Source: Leucocoprinus leucothites (Eukaryota > Basidiomycota > Agaricomycetes > Agaricales > Agaricaceae). From it: DNA of 64,000 bases. Below are positions 1 to 11,689 of this stretch, piece after piece. The notes under the pieces were generated by a model, which saw nothing but the letters and a program-made list of their open reading frames with translations, searched no databases and was not told the origin of the DNA. A program made the translations under genes and the position numbers. Position 1 is the first letter of the stretch; each line of letters starts with the position of its first letter. The stretch covers positions 434,001-498,000 of the forward strand of contig JAACJO010000023.1 in assembly GCA_013368445.1 (NCBI GenBank), read 5' to 3'.

Positions 1-2504
1 CCTCTCCTCTTCCGCTTGTGCTTCTTGCAACTCTCGCCTCTTCTGATTCAACTCTCCCTCGACTTCCAGCAGTCTCTGAACATCGATCAAAATTTTATTT
101 CCGGTGGGGGACGAACCACCCGAAAGAGAACCTTGCGGATCATACACGTCGCCTTCCAAGGTGACGGATCTTGTCAGAATCGACGGGTTAAAAGTGACGG
201 CCTTAGCTGTGGCCGCATCTTCACAGATGAAGGTGCCGCCGAAAACGAAGAGCATAGCTCGAGCCAGTTCTTGCGGGTAACCAACAAGAGAGATTGCGGC
301 GTGAACTTTGCCGGGCGCGAGTCGGTGAGCAGCATCAATTTTCTGACAAGGATGAAACCATAAGATGTGAGTCGGAGTTGAGAGTGTACGAGATGATTAC
401 GTAGACGCACCCTTTGGTCAATGGGATAGCTCTTGATCTTGTTCAACGGGATCATCGTTACGCGTTTCCTCAGCCTCCCGTTCTTCAATAAATGATTACC
501 GACTTGTTCATCTTCGACGACTACATTGAAAAGTTTTCCTCCAGCGGCAATTTCCAAGGCCATAGCCTTGTTGTAGTTGACTTTATCGAGGTACGTCAGT
601 TGCGCGACGTAGCCCTTGATTTTGCTTCGGTCGAAACCCTCGTATGGGTCAGTATACTCGAAGTTGAGGCGGCTTAGGGTGTGCTTTATGTGTTCGCGCC
701 TCTATTGGTCAAAGTAGCGTCATCAGAATATTGGTAAAGTGAGAAAAAGGAGAAGTAGGCGCCTACCTCGGTCAACTCCCGAACACTGTCCTTCAAGGTC
801 TTCAGTCTTGCCTCCAGTTCGTCCTCTTTCTCCTTACTCCACTTGCATCTCCCGAACTGCTGCCTCTGCTTCTCCACCATACTTCTCATCTGTTCCAACT
901 TCTTTCTACTATCCCCCGCTTCTCTTTCGGAGTCTTTCATCTTCCTCCTGAGGGCCTCCAGCTCTTTCTCCTTCATGTCGAGTTTAACGCGAGACTGTTC
1001 TTCCTCAGCTTGACCTTGAGCTAAGAGAGCCTTTGCTTCAGCTAGTTGACCCATATATCCTCCGCCGGAGTTATTGAGGTACTTAGATGACGACGTCGTG
1101 GTGAGGCCGGTGAGGAGCGTTTGCAGGAGCTCTTCGGATTTGAACGCGTCAGATTCGAGGGTGGCATGTTTCTCTTTGATAGCGTTAGTCGTAGAGGTAA
1201 TAGTGGCAAGCTTGGCTGTTTCTTGAGAAATGGTTTCTTCAAGCTGTATCGCGAGGGGAATTCAAGTCAGAAAGAAACGAAAAAAGATGGAAGCAATAGT
1301 AGACTTACACCCTCAATCGCAGTTTGAATGTCAACCAGCTTCTGTTCTTCCTCCTCTACGGTCGCCTGCTTGATTTCGGCCTGCGTCCGCACCTTCACCA
1401 CCTCTTTACCAAGCGTATCCGCCTCAGTTTTCAATCTTGCCAACTTTCCGCCTTTCTTCATTTCAGCATCTCGTTTTTTGACAACTTCGGCCATGTCCTT
1501 CTCCGCTTGTTGCCCCTCCTTCTGTGCTTTCTTCATATCTGCCTCCACACCCTTTCGTGTATGTGCGGCGGCTTTAGCCTCTTCGTCCTTCTCCCCCACT
1601 TTTTTCGAGTACTCTGTATACTCCCAAGCTCTCAACATCCGCCCAACCTTTTCCAGCTCTGCAGCGCCTTTTTGGAAGTCGACGTATTTCTTCTTCTCGT
1701 CTCGCAGTTTATTGAGTTTCGGCTCGATTTCCGTGTGAAGCATTTCGGTTATTTCGTCGACACGAGACTGCTTCTTGGCCATGGTTTTCTTGGCTTTGTC
1801 CTTTTTCTCTTCAAACATACGTGTCCCAGCCGCTTCTTCGATCATGCCCAGAACTTCCGCCGGACGCATGTTGAGAACCTTTGTGATTCGGCCTTGCATG
1901 ATGAGGAAGTTGGGATTATTGATGTTGAGTTGTACGGCCTGAAAGAACGAGAGGATTTGCTGTTGTGTCGATTTGTGGCCGTTGAGGAGCCATTTTGTCG
2001 TATTCGGAAGGGAGAACTGGATAACGAAGGCTGAATGTGAGTTCACTAAGTTGACGACAGAACAGAGTAAGTAAATGTACGAAACACACCTGGCGAGTAA
2101 TGGTGATTTGTGGGGTGTTGTAGCCAAGAACGGTGTTTTCAGAGTTATCGAAAACGATGGTCACGCTGGCTTTCGTGATGCCAGCCTGACCACGTTTGTA
2201 AACGAGGTCAGCTTGCGTACCTGCTCGCATCTTCCAGAAACCGCATCGTCAACACCATATCCTCGAAGAATGGTGAATATTCCTCACTGTCTGCATGTTT
2301 GTCATACCGAGGACGAAGCAAATCGCGTCGAGAATGTTGGATTTGCCCGATCCATTGAGCCCAGTGATAGCATTGAAAGATGCATCCCAACCAGTGATTT
2401 GCGTCCGTTGAGGGTACGATTTAAAGCCTAGATATTCCATCAGGATCAACCATTGGACGACTAAAAGCGATTCTACCTTCAATGATAAGTTCCTCTATCC
2501 GCAT
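1..2504 (-). CDS. SMC2: SMC2, condensin subunit (partial, N-terminal to past the hinge)
   Basis: Structural maintenance of chromosomes 2, an ATPase of the condensin complex that compacts mitotic chromosomes in the nucleus. The first exon (2504-2477, MRIEELIIE) is joined by a 49 nt intron to GFKSYPQRT. Next come the Walker A region [18 protein letters not shown], then [16 protein letters not shown], the [18 protein letters not shown] block and [17 protein letters not shown], all diagnostic of SMC2 rather than SMC4. A long Lys/Glu-rich coiled coil follows (about 1850-690). The hinge (about 690-60) contains [19 protein letters not shown] and [14 protein letters not shown]. At least seven exons are split by 45-75 nt introns. 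The C-terminal coiled coil and ABC signature half lie beyond the left edge. No frame defects were seen. A TCATGTGA motif lies about 55 bp upstream of the start. Confidence 0.95.
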
Positions 2505-3110
2505 CTTGAGAGGAGGATGAGAAGGCTGAACGTTAATGAGTTGATGAGAGGTGCACAGTCATGTGACTGACGCGTCGCGCGTTTTGGCTTAAGGGCTGGC
2601 ACATCAAGTTTTCGGGACTATCCTTGTCTCAGCACCGATGGTAATCACTGGCGTTCATGGCGCTCCCATGCACTGGCCACCTGAATATCTACAGACCGCA
2701 GTCCCAACGGGCTCTCTGAGACTCTACAACTCGATGCTCTTATCACGGCTCAAAGCATTGACACACCTAACCAGCAATACAATCACCGAAACTTGGGCCA
2801 TCTCGAGCTTTAAACTGCAGGTTTGGGGGTACTGGAACATTGTGAATCCCAGAGCCTCTGGCAAAGTGGACCTTTCCAAAAGGCGGCCTTAAACCAGTGG
2901 CCACTCGGAACTTTCCAATGGAACTTAGCTAGATTCGCGGATCCATCTATTTAACTATTGGGCAAGGAAGACCATTCGAAAGGGTTGCTTTTGCATCCCC
3001 CGTTCAAATATTGCCGTGCTCGTGTTTTCGTAATATCCGTTAGTTTATGTTTGTCGCTACTCATACATTTATAATAGCCAACATTTTTGGGCAAGGCACA
3101 TACGTCACGT
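2505..3110. other. Intergenic: SMC2 promoter and OPT 3' region
   Basis: No convincing gene. This stretch separates the SMC2 start from the stop codon of the OPT transporter. An 84-codon open frame at 2638-2892 has no recognisable features. The motif AGTCATGTGACT sits at about 2558-2569, close to the SMC2 start, and is the likeliest regulatory element. Confidence 0.5.
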
Positions 3111-5139
3111 CTAAGACCAAGTTCGAGGGCTAGATTTTATCAGTAGTCGACTCCCGCTCACACGACAAGAAGCATAAACAGGCAGCTCACCCGAAAAACT
3201 CGCCGTCACCCAAAGTCAACATGGGCTTGCCAGCTGCGTCTTCAGTGTTTGAAAACACACTATCACGTGACCGTCCGTGAGCAATAATCAGAGTAACCAT
3301 GACCTTGCACTTACGTGTTTCCCCACCATTTCAGGATACTGTTTTCGCCAATGGCACCATTCTTAGGGTATTGCAAGCAGAAGAATATCAGGACAGCAGT
3401 GATAGCGATGCCAGAATCCAATGCAGCGGAAAGCACGTAGTTGTACTTGGTCCACCAAGAAAAGTGATGACAGCGGATGAGGTATTGGAAGGTGAATCCG
3501 ACAATACCCCAAGGGATGTAATTGACGGCACTTGCAGGCGGAATAAATGCAGTTTGAGCAAAGATAACAGGGAAACTGCGTGCTCCGTTAGTATGCGTCA
3601 TAGGTGATTACAAAGGAGACATACTTGAGGTAGCGTATCCAACTATTCGGGAAACACTTGCTAATGAGCCAACTGATGATGGGGCAAACAAACCCAACAG
3701 GGAAGAAGAATAACAGAGCTAAAATTCTAAGCGATCAGTTCCATCATAGTTGAAGGGTAGTTTACAAAACTTTCCATAATATACCTGGCCCTTCGAGAAC
3801 TGCCTAATGGGGCCAATGACACCCCATATAATACTAGCAGTACCAAAAACTTGAGTTCTTGGGCAAATAAAACCATCTTTCTGGTCTGATGCACAAATAT
3901 CCGGAATGTTGGAGAACATCCAGGCTTGAACTGCAAGCTGGGAAGTTCCAGTGATAGCGCTTGCAATGACTTGCACCCAGAACATGGATCGAGGTGGGAT
4001 TTTCATGTAATGACCAAGCTTGAAGTCAGCTGTGAACTGCAGTGCTAGTGGACCATGTGTAAACAGATGAGAGGATATAATATGTTTTAAACTCTTGCCT
4101 TGGGACATGGTAATATATCCCCACGTCTTGAACATCATCATTGCAATAGGGCGGCCAGGAAGAGCATAACCAATGATAAGTTCACTAACCATGTTAAGTC
4201 CAACTTGTTGATTGGTGATAGCCTGGATCATCCCAACAGGTATGACATAGAAGAAGGCTAGAAGGAATCAACTGAGCAGTCAAGTAGAGTGCGATAGAGA
4301 CTACGAGCTCACAAACAACCAGTGCAAGGATAAAGTATTGTCTAAAAGGGATAGATGTTTGAAACGAAAAAACTGCAAGGTGAGATTGTGTAGTCTTACA
4401 CTGGAAATTTGGTGTCCCAAATTGTAATAGTGATAACACTGAAAGCAAACATGAAAACTGTAGATCCTAGTCACCCAAAGGGTTATGCATGGAGTGAGAT
4501 GATGAACTCACAGAAAATACAAGCATACCACCACTCGGACACTTGTTTATACCAAGACATCAGATGAGCATGGATGTCTGGCTGCTCTCGCATAGAGCAC
4601 CTCACTTGTGTCCATATCTGCTTCCTGTAGAATAAGAAGCAATGAGTAAGCATTGCCATGATCAATGCGAACAACAATCCATAAGTCATCGCAAATATGG
4701 TAGAAATAAACAATGGACTATAGGCCTTATAGGTGTCCTCATTGAAGGTCGTGTCAGCATTGAGAATTCTCATGACATTGTAAGCATTCCCAAGGTTGTC
4801 ATAAGATCCATGGGAAGAGATACTGTAGACCCCAGACCGGGGGGAAAGGTCAAAATGTGACCAGAAAGATTTAATATATGTGAAGTACTCACAGCATAAA
4901 CTTGCTACTCCAGGTATTGGTAAACTGAGGGACATCCATTACTATGAATGAACTTCACAAGTGGCAAAAGAAGACCAACATAGATCAACGTACATAAAGT
5001 ACAGGTGTCAAAAACCCTGTCAGCAGTCGTGAATTTACCATGACCCAGTGCTAAGGAAAACTGCTCACAAAAAAAGAAAATGAAAGAGGCCATAACATTA
5101 GCTCCGGCCCACCAGGGAGTAGCTAGGGGAGAGCCAATA

Positions 5140-5353
5140 CAGTGGCTCAAAAAACTGTCCCAATGTTTTCGCATTTTGGACATATTTGCTAATACCAGGG
5201 CAGATATATGGCCTAGCATCCTGAAAATATTCACACAGGTACCTTGACATATTGGGAGCATATATTCCCATGATCACATGACCTTGTCCATCATTGAATT
5301 AGTAATGAATTATTAAAAATATCTACTCATTGGGACAGTTTTTTGACCCCCTG
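5140..5353 (+). repeat. Left 214 bp terminal arm of Tc1-like element copy 1
   Basis: This arm is inverted-repeated at 6519-6732. It begins with CAGTGGCTCAAAAAACTGTC and ends with the reverse complement of CAGGGGGTCAAAAAACTGTC, so the arm has its own imperfect terminal inverted repeats of about 26 bp (24 of 26 matching by eye). Confidence 0.85.
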
Positions 5354-5486
5354 TCAGCCTCCCAGTATCTATCTTGTAACATGCCAGGGGAGCATCAGGG
5401 CAGGTGTGGGAGTAGTAAACAAGATCATGTGACCTTGGTTGACATGTTGAGATGGCTACAACTGTCTTTCTTCCTGCCACTACATC

Positions 5487-6506
5487 ATGAAAGCTATCTC
5501 CTCTACCTAATACTCCCAAGTCACTTCTCTTCTCAAAGATGGCTATTCCTTGTGCCATATTGAACATAAAACTAGTCTAGGCAAGTCTACTGTTGGGAGG
5601 ATCAATAAAGAAGTTGATGGGGACAAGGAAAACAACAAGGGAGGACATCCTTCCAAGCTTTCTCCTCATGATAAAAAAGCAATAATTCACCAAATAACCT
5701 CTGGAAAGCTAGATAATGCTGTCCAGGCTACAAATTTCATTAACTCTACTCTGTCTGACCCTGTCACACCCCAAACTGTCAGAAATACCCTTCAGGATAA
5801 TGGATTTTGCTCTGTAACCAAGATCAAATGACCTCTACTCAAAAAGCAACATTGTGAGGAATGCCTTGACTCTGCACATGAACATAGGAATTGGACAGTG
5901 GAGGACTGGAAGAGGGTGTTGTGGACAGATGAAATAAAGATCAACAGGATTGGGTCAGATGGAAAGGTGTATACCTGGAAGGAGAGGGGGGAACCACTGT
6001 CAGATAGGACCACTCTCCCTACTGTCAAACATGGAGGAGGTGGTAACATGATGGTGTGGGGGTGTATGGGGTGGAATGGGGTAGGAAAGCTGATTGAGGT
6101 TCAAGGGAATATGGTTGCAGTGAAATACTGCGAGATTTTGGACAATAGGGTGGTGGAAAGCTTTGAAAAGTTGGAGATGGAGGAGGAGGAGAGGATATTC
6201 CAGCAGGATAATGACCCAAAACACACCTCAAAACTGGGACAACAATGGTTTGTGGACAACAACATTCAAGTTCTATCATGCCCTGCACAATCCCCTGACC
6301 TAAATCCCATTGAACACCTCTGGACCTACCTGAAGGACCAGCTGAAGGCATATGAAAGACCACCTAAGGGAGTATTTGAATTGTGGGAGAGGCTAGTAGA
6401 GGAGTGGAATAAGATTCCAGCAGAAAGGTGCCAAAGGCTGATAGAAACCATGCCCAGAAGGATTGAGGCAGTTATCAGGGCAAGAGGAGGTCATACAAAG
6501 TATTGA
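5487..6506 (+). pseudogene. Tc1-like DD34E transposase, copy 1 (two in-frame stops)
   Basis: Cut-and-paste transposase, single frame of 340 codons including the stop, the usual length for Tc1 transposases. An N-terminal helix-turn-helix region includes LKDGYSLCHIEHKTSLGKST. The catalytic triad is visible: D in WTDEIKINR, D in FQQDNDPKHTS, and E in PDLNPIEHLW, with 34 residues between the last two (DD34E). Defects are TAA at 5508-5510 (codon 8, CAA in copy 2) and TGA at 5829-5831 (codon 115), the latter also present in copy 2. The WPAQSPDLNP block reads CPAQ here. As written it cannot make a full-length enzyme, unless the TGA is read through and an internal start is used. Confidence 0.9.
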
Positions 6507-6518
6507 GTAGGTAGATAA

Positions 6519-6732
6519 CAGAGGGTCAAAAAACTGTCCCAATGAGTAGATATTTTCGATAATTCATTAATAATTCATTGATGGACAAGGTCATGTGATC
6601 ATGGGAATATATGCTCCCAATATGTCAAGGTACCTGTGTGAATATTTTCAGGATGCTAGGCCATATATCTGCCCTGGTATTAGCAAATATGTCCAAAATG
6701 CGAAAACATTGGGACAGTTTTTTGAGCCACTG
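6519..6732 (-). repeat. Right 214 bp terminal arm of Tc1-like element copy 1
   Basis: Inverted copy of 5140-5353. Its inner end is CAGAGGGTCAAAAAACTGTC and its outer end is the reverse complement of CAGTGGCTCAAAAAACTGTC. It ends next to the TA target duplication at 6733-6734. Confidence 0.85.
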
Positions 6733-8092
6733 TATATGCAATCTAATCCTCAGCCATCAATTAACTAACAAAAAGCTCAGATTAGGTTTGCATACCTGAG
6801 CCCAGTCGAAAGTGATCAGACTCATACCCATGCCGTGGACATATCCAAACATCTGGTTGATGGAAACATTATCTGGAGCGATCCAGCAGACCCAAGAGAA
6901 GTAACCAAGAGCTTGAAAGATATAACCCAGGAAGAAATACCAGGTGCAAGAAGCTAGGAAGGCCCAGAGAAAAAACTTCTTGTGACTGATACCACCATGG
7001 TTGCCCACACCGGAGTAGGTTTGGGCATGCAGAGTATTAAACAAAGTACAATTGACAAGTTGAGTCAGCCGGACTAGCAAAGCAATGACATTGAGAGCCT
7101 TTACATGCAGCAGCTGAGTTGACTTTACTCATGGAAGGAGGCTGAACCAGAAATCGTCGGGCAATGCCACCGATAGAAAACCCAACTAATTGAGTAGACG
7201 TCACAACCAACCACTGGTCTAAGAAGTATCAGCAGGGATTACAGAACTAATACACAGTGTTGCCACTCACACCCGAAGTTGTAGTTCTGGTTATAAAATG
7301 CACACTGGACAGCCACAATATCTGTAGCATAGGCACTCTGAACGCCGACACCACCCATGACAGTGACCAGAACCTTGATTATGACAAGAAATGAGGGACG
7401 GTGAATTTCGAGTTGAGTAAACTTGGCCCATGTGTTCTTTTATTGAGAAAGGCCCGGGGTTGAGTTCTATGTTGAACATCTTGACATTAGGCATGAGCCT
7501 TGCCCATAGCCTACCCAACGGAAAAGATAATAACTGACAAATGATCTGAGAATACTCATGAGTACAAATGACTGAGCTAAAACCATTGTAATACTGACAG
7601 AGGTGATGGTGACTGTTGGGTAGCAGAAAAAAAAGAATTGGTTTAATCCCTGTGACAAAAGTTTTACCGCAACTGTCACTCCAAAAGCAAGAGGTCAGAA
7701 ACCGTACAGGAAGGATAACGGCAAAGATAATGCCGAGGGTCCAAGACCTAATTGTAGACACAGGAATATCTGGGTCATCTGTGTTTGCTACGGCAGAACG
7801 AACTTCAGGATAAGGCGAATCATCCTCTACAACATCCGTCGAATGAAAGGCTGGCTCAAAAGTATTCGATCACGGGATAGACTGACCCATGAGGCCTTCT
7901 ATAAGAGCGTCCTTATTGAGATTGGGGTCATCAAACTCGGGCAAGGCAAGGGGCACTAGTGCCTCTGCAATGCAAATCGTGTTAAATGCTCATGTACCAA
8001 CAGTCAAGCAAGGTGCACTTACCCATACCAATATCTGGTATTTCAAGGTCCGAATGAGCTATACCGGTTTTCAGGTCATCATAGACGGACAT

Positions 8093-9415
8093 GCTGAGAT
8101 GAAAGAGGCTCAAGAGAAGAGCCCCTGCCTTCAGCCTAGAAGGGGGTTGAAGTGGTGCATACCTTTAGGGTAGGTAGTCATGATATACATACACCCGGGT
8201 ATGGAAACAGGGCGTACCGACTGGCCCAAGCAGGACTTCTACTCTGTGGGAGCATGCAGAAATAGCACACCAGTCATCCCACCAGGAACGGTGACCATCT
8301 GGCATCAAGCCGAACAGCTTTAGGCCCCACCGCCACGATTACACTTGACATGGGCAAGCGGCCCATGCTTCATTGTGACCTAGATTTGCGAGACTCCAGT
8401 ATGTGGCAGCAAGGGTTGACCCAAAGGTGATTCCATACTTGTGATCGAGGTTTGGTTTTACTTCAAAGCCCATGGCACTTGAGAATCATCTTCCGGGGGT
8501 CTTTAGGCGCTATCTTCAGAGTACTCGATTCAACGTCTGCTATCCCACGAAACGCGATTCCGGGTCGTTCGCCACCACCGAGGATACACAAGAGTTAATA
8601 GTCAACCTGTGATCGCCGGGCAGTGATTGTGATCTATCATACACTCTATATAAGAGACAAAAGCGGCGACGAAGTTGAGAATTCAGAAGGGATTGCTAAT
8701 CAAAAAGATGATTCTCACCAATCACTGCGAGTACTCCAGACCATGAGAACGAGAACCGGAAGTAAGCACATGTTTAGACAGAGATGGCACGTCTCCGCAG
8801 CTCATATCACCTTTTGCGAAGACAGCAAGAATCAGACAATGCCCACAGCTATGACAGTGCACGAGCCTGACACAACCGAAGCGGATAGAAAACATTTTGC
8901 TTCAGAAAATATGATACCAGCGATAGACTACTATAATCCCGAACCTGGTAGTCCACCGCTCCTGAAAATTGAAAGGTACTATGATTTTGCCTAAAAATAT
9001 CTAGACAATTTCGGATCAGAAGGAAGCAAGGAAAGTCGTGAACCCACATTGGCTTTACTGTGCTGTCAAGCTGGCCCGCGGGCAGGAATGGGTTCGTTGG
9101 AAGCTTGGCACTGGGCTTGATGTCGTCGATGTTGCCCTGATTCAGTACTGGGTATAGATCACTGAGCAGATAAGTACAAATGGGAGGCGCATAGTCATGT
9201 GATCAACGTGTGTCCAGTAGCCTGAGTATACTCCATCAGCATTGTCTCCTCGCCTCGCCAGACTCTAATTTTCATCTGTTGAACTACCGCGTAAGCAATT
9301 ATTCCTCTCCTTTGGCTTCTGGAGGCCTGTTTGAAAGGGGATTCGACTCATAATGTCAATCGTTATAGAATATCGTTAAGCTCTTAACCAGGGCTGGTAC
9401 AGCCAACAAGCAGCC
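8093..9415. other. Intergenic between OPT and the first NACHT gene
   Basis: No well-supported gene. It holds a 44-codon minus-strand frame (8339-8473, listed separately) and a 123-codon plus-strand frame (8623-8994) without recognisable domains. TCATGTGA occurs at about 9195, some 220 bp before the NACHT start. The sequence around 9290 (CCGCGTAAGCAATTATT) resembles the donor site of exon 1 in the duplicate NACHT gene at 61.5 kb. A non-coding or altered first exon may therefore lie here. Confidence 0.4.
8339..8473 (-). other. Small ORF of unknown nature (44 aa)
   Basis: Short minus-strand frame starting MGFEVKPNLDHKYGITFG and ending EAWAACPCQV, then a stop that could instead be a splice donor (CAAGTGTAATC). 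The composition (Trp, Tyr, Cys) looks more protein-like than random. It may be an exon or remnant of a secreted or lectin-like protein, but I do not recognise it. Confidence 0.2.
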
Positions 9416-11366
9416 ATGCTTTGTTATCCGGGTACCCGTGTTACATTGATTGAGAAGATTATTCACTGGTTGGAAGACCATTCTCGAACTTCAAACATTC
9501 TTTGGCTATACGGAAGTCGGTCGGCAGGTAAATCAACGCTTGCACGAACAATAAAATCAAGGATAGAAAACCAAGGGGAAAATCATCCTATTCCAATCCT
9601 TGTATTTGAAAGGTTTGATCCGCGAGGAATCATTTTTGGCCTCGTCGAGGAGCTTGGTTCCAGGTACCCCGAATACAGGAAACTATTCTGGCAGACATGT
9701 GTTCGCACACATATCCAGACAACCGAACAGCTTTTCACTGCTTTCTTCACATCCCTACTCTCCTGGCTGGACATGCCTTCCTTCATTTTCATCCTTGATG
9801 ATATAGAACGCCGCCATCTCGAGCTCATCGAGCTCATTGCAGCAGCTCAGCAAGAACAACAACCTGCCATTCTCTGGTTGATTTCGAGCCAAGAGATCCC
9901 AGAAATTCAATCGTGTTTGTGTTTATCCGCCACCACATGCATAGCAATGAAAGTTCCATCTGGTAGAGAACCAGAAGCAGTGAAGGATATAGAGTTATAT
10001 CTTCGAGATGGGTTGAGAAGAATTTTCCTCGAAAGCACGGGTTCTACTGAAGGTAAGGCTGAAGGCTTAGTGCTGAATTCTTGGAGTGTCTCTTTGATGT
10101 TACTGACCAGCAATAAATTAGGACATCCTCTGATCTCTGCTACATTACAAGAATCGGAGGTGGCAAATGCACATCCTTCCCAAATGGCACCCTTAGACGG
10201 CAGCTCTATAGCTACGTTCAACCTTGACACGGTGTTTTCACAAACAGATTTTTCCAGGATTCTTCGTGCCTGCTCAAATATGTTTCTGTATGCCCATGGA
10301 TTTCTGCAGTTTCTGCAAGAGGCACAACCTGAAGATCTCAACAACCGACTGCAATCTCTTTTCCGACTTATAGATCAAGGGGGGAAAGATTGTACTACCA
10401 ATGTCTATTCCCTGTTTCCTCTAGATGGCGGCTATTACAATCTCATGATCCCCAAACCTGGCGCAAGTCTCGTCGACAAACAGCTCATCATTTCTGTAAT
10501 TGATACCTCTTCCTGTTTAACGCGAACCGAATTATCTCTCTTATTGGGCCTTCCAGAAGGTTCTGTCGCGAGCATACTCTATAACATGCACTCTATTATC
10601 AGCATCGCACCTAGAGCATTTCCTGGAGATCGGCATCCTGTTTCCCTCTCTCACCCTGCGATTTTTGATTACCTGACAACCAAAGTTCGATCCAAGGAGC
10701 TCTTTATTGATCCCGATGTTGTATATCCTCGCCTCATACGAGCTTGCATAACTGCGATACAACAAAAAAAACACTATCCTGCGGCCAGGATGCCACCAAC
10801 ACCATTCCTCATGGCCCTACATCATATCAACATCTTTTCCGCAACTTATGTTTGGAACTTTTTCCGCAAGATATCAGACCCAGGCCTCTCTCGAAGTGTT
10901 TCTCGGGAGTTTATTCCCGTGTTAGACACTCTTCGACTCCAAGCTGGCCGGATTCCTGTAATTCCTTTTGTCAGGTTTCTCGTTTGGCTTAAGGAACTTC
11001 ACCTCGAGGTATTAGTTTCCCGGGAATCTGCTCTATTTTGCCATTGCGAGCCACTGACTTTAAACCTTACAGCCTGACGTTGTCCGTACCATTGCTGGTG
11101 CTGATGCGTGGAGGGATCAAGAGTTGATTGACGCCTGTGAAACTCTAGCTGAGCCTTTGGTGAGTGCAAAACTATCAGGATTTGACTACAGGGTACTAAG
11201 CATTTCGCAACGACAGGAGATGAACTCGAGCATGCTCCTTTCCGCTGACTTTTCTTTCGGCAATACTCCTCGATTCGTGATTCTTGGGCTTCCCAAGAAC
11301 CCTATGCTTGTTATTCTGATTGATGAAGGAGTCACCATGTATTCAAGGAAGGACCTGATGTCGTAG
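9416..11366 (+). CDS. NACHT/STAND-type P-loop NTPase, copy 1
   Basis: Signal-transduction ATPase of the NACHT type without a recognisable N-terminal effector or C-terminal repeats. Visible are CYPGTRVTLIEKI, the linker that precedes NACHT domains in mushroom NLR proteins; Walker A GSRSAGKST (about residue 35); Walker B FIFILDDIE (about residue 125); and the LWLISSQEIPEI strand after it. A C-terminal helical region includes SQTDFSRILRACSNMFLYA. Exon 1 runs to about 11009 (HLE). A roughly 60 nt intron joins it to PDVVRTI...SRKDLMS, with the stop at 11364-11366. A possible 69 nt intron near 10056-10124 is a multiple of three, so the frame is open with or without it. The start at 9416 is the first ATG of the frame, but the duplicate at 61.5 kb has an extra upstream exon. 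Role uncertain; family members act in non-self recognition. Confidence 0.75.
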
Positions 11367-11689
11367 TTACGCCACTGTGGTGCTGGCCGTCATTGGGATG
11401 AAAAGGCTTAGTTGTATTTTTCTTTCGAGTCTTTGTTCTGAGTCAAACCCTATTTAATTCGGATTCCTAGGCTTTACGACCTCTTCCACTGCTGTAGTAC
11501 TTGTTTTCTTTTCTATGACTTTCTCTGTGTACATTACTAAGTATGAAATTTCGGCGAGGAATGCTGTCCCTGTGTAGGATATTATCAAGAGGACAAGGAA
11601 CTAAGTACATCAATGGTCGTTATCAAGCGCTCCGGTCGCATGAGCCCTCCCTGGCACGATGATAGCAAAATCAATAGCCGAATAGACTC

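Larger units (their letters stand above)
5140..6732 (+). mobile_element. Tc1/mariner-like element, copy 1 (1,593 bp, TA target duplication)
   Basis: Complete Tc1-like DNA transposon flanked by TA at 5138-5139 and 6733-6734. Both ends begin CAGTGGCTCAAAAAACTGTC (right end inverted). The inverted repeats are unusually long, about 214 bp (5140-5353 and 6519-6732). The inner edge of each arm carries the same terminal motif in inverted orientation. The element encodes a transposase on the + strand, opposite to the interrupted OPT gene. A near-identical copy of exactly the same length lies at 26967-28559. CpG dinucleotides are scarce inside the element although the surrounding OPT gene is not depleted. 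Confidence 0.95.
3111..8092 (-). pseudogene. OPT-family oligopeptide transporter gene, interrupted by a Tc1-like transposon
   Basis: Multi-exon gene for an oligopeptide transporter of the OPT family (proton-coupled peptide uptake, multiple membrane spans). The start is MSVYDDLKTG at 8092. Exons then give PEFDDPNLNKDALIEGLM|EDDSPYPEVRS, GLNQFFFFCYPTVTITS, SFPLGRLWARLMPN, NPGPFSIKEH, WIAPDNVSINQMFGYVHGMG, ITNQQVGLNMVSELIIGYAL, GRPIAMMMFKTWGYITM, KIPPRSMFWVQV and QVFGTASIIWGVIGP. The last exons encode WWTKYNYVLSAALDSG and FFGPRTWS, with the stop at 3111-3113. Apart from the insert, the exons are open and introns have normal sites. A 1,593 bp transposon (5140-6732) lies in coding sequence, 8 nt into the exon after FDWAQ, splitting the codons for IAYIGS. 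With the insert in place, normal protein is unlikely, so the gene is called broken, probably recently. It might still be functional in strains lacking the insert. Confidence 0.9.

Noticed and set aside
1324..2034. 236-codon plus-strand open frame
   Set aside because: It is the antisense of the SMC2 coiled-coil exon; Leu/Phe/Cys-rich composition is what the complement of Lys/Glu-rich coding gives.
7860..7890. Stop codon (TGA) in the N-terminal part of the OPT gene, suggesting an older pseudogene
   Set aside because: A 56 nt intron (GTCAGT...TGTAG) removes it and gives the family-typical EDDSPYPEVRS junction.
10056..10124. 69 nt GTAAGG...ATTAG segment in NACHT copy 1 as a certain intron
   Set aside because: Its length is a multiple of three and it is open, so sequence alone cannot decide between intron and coding; the call was left undecided.
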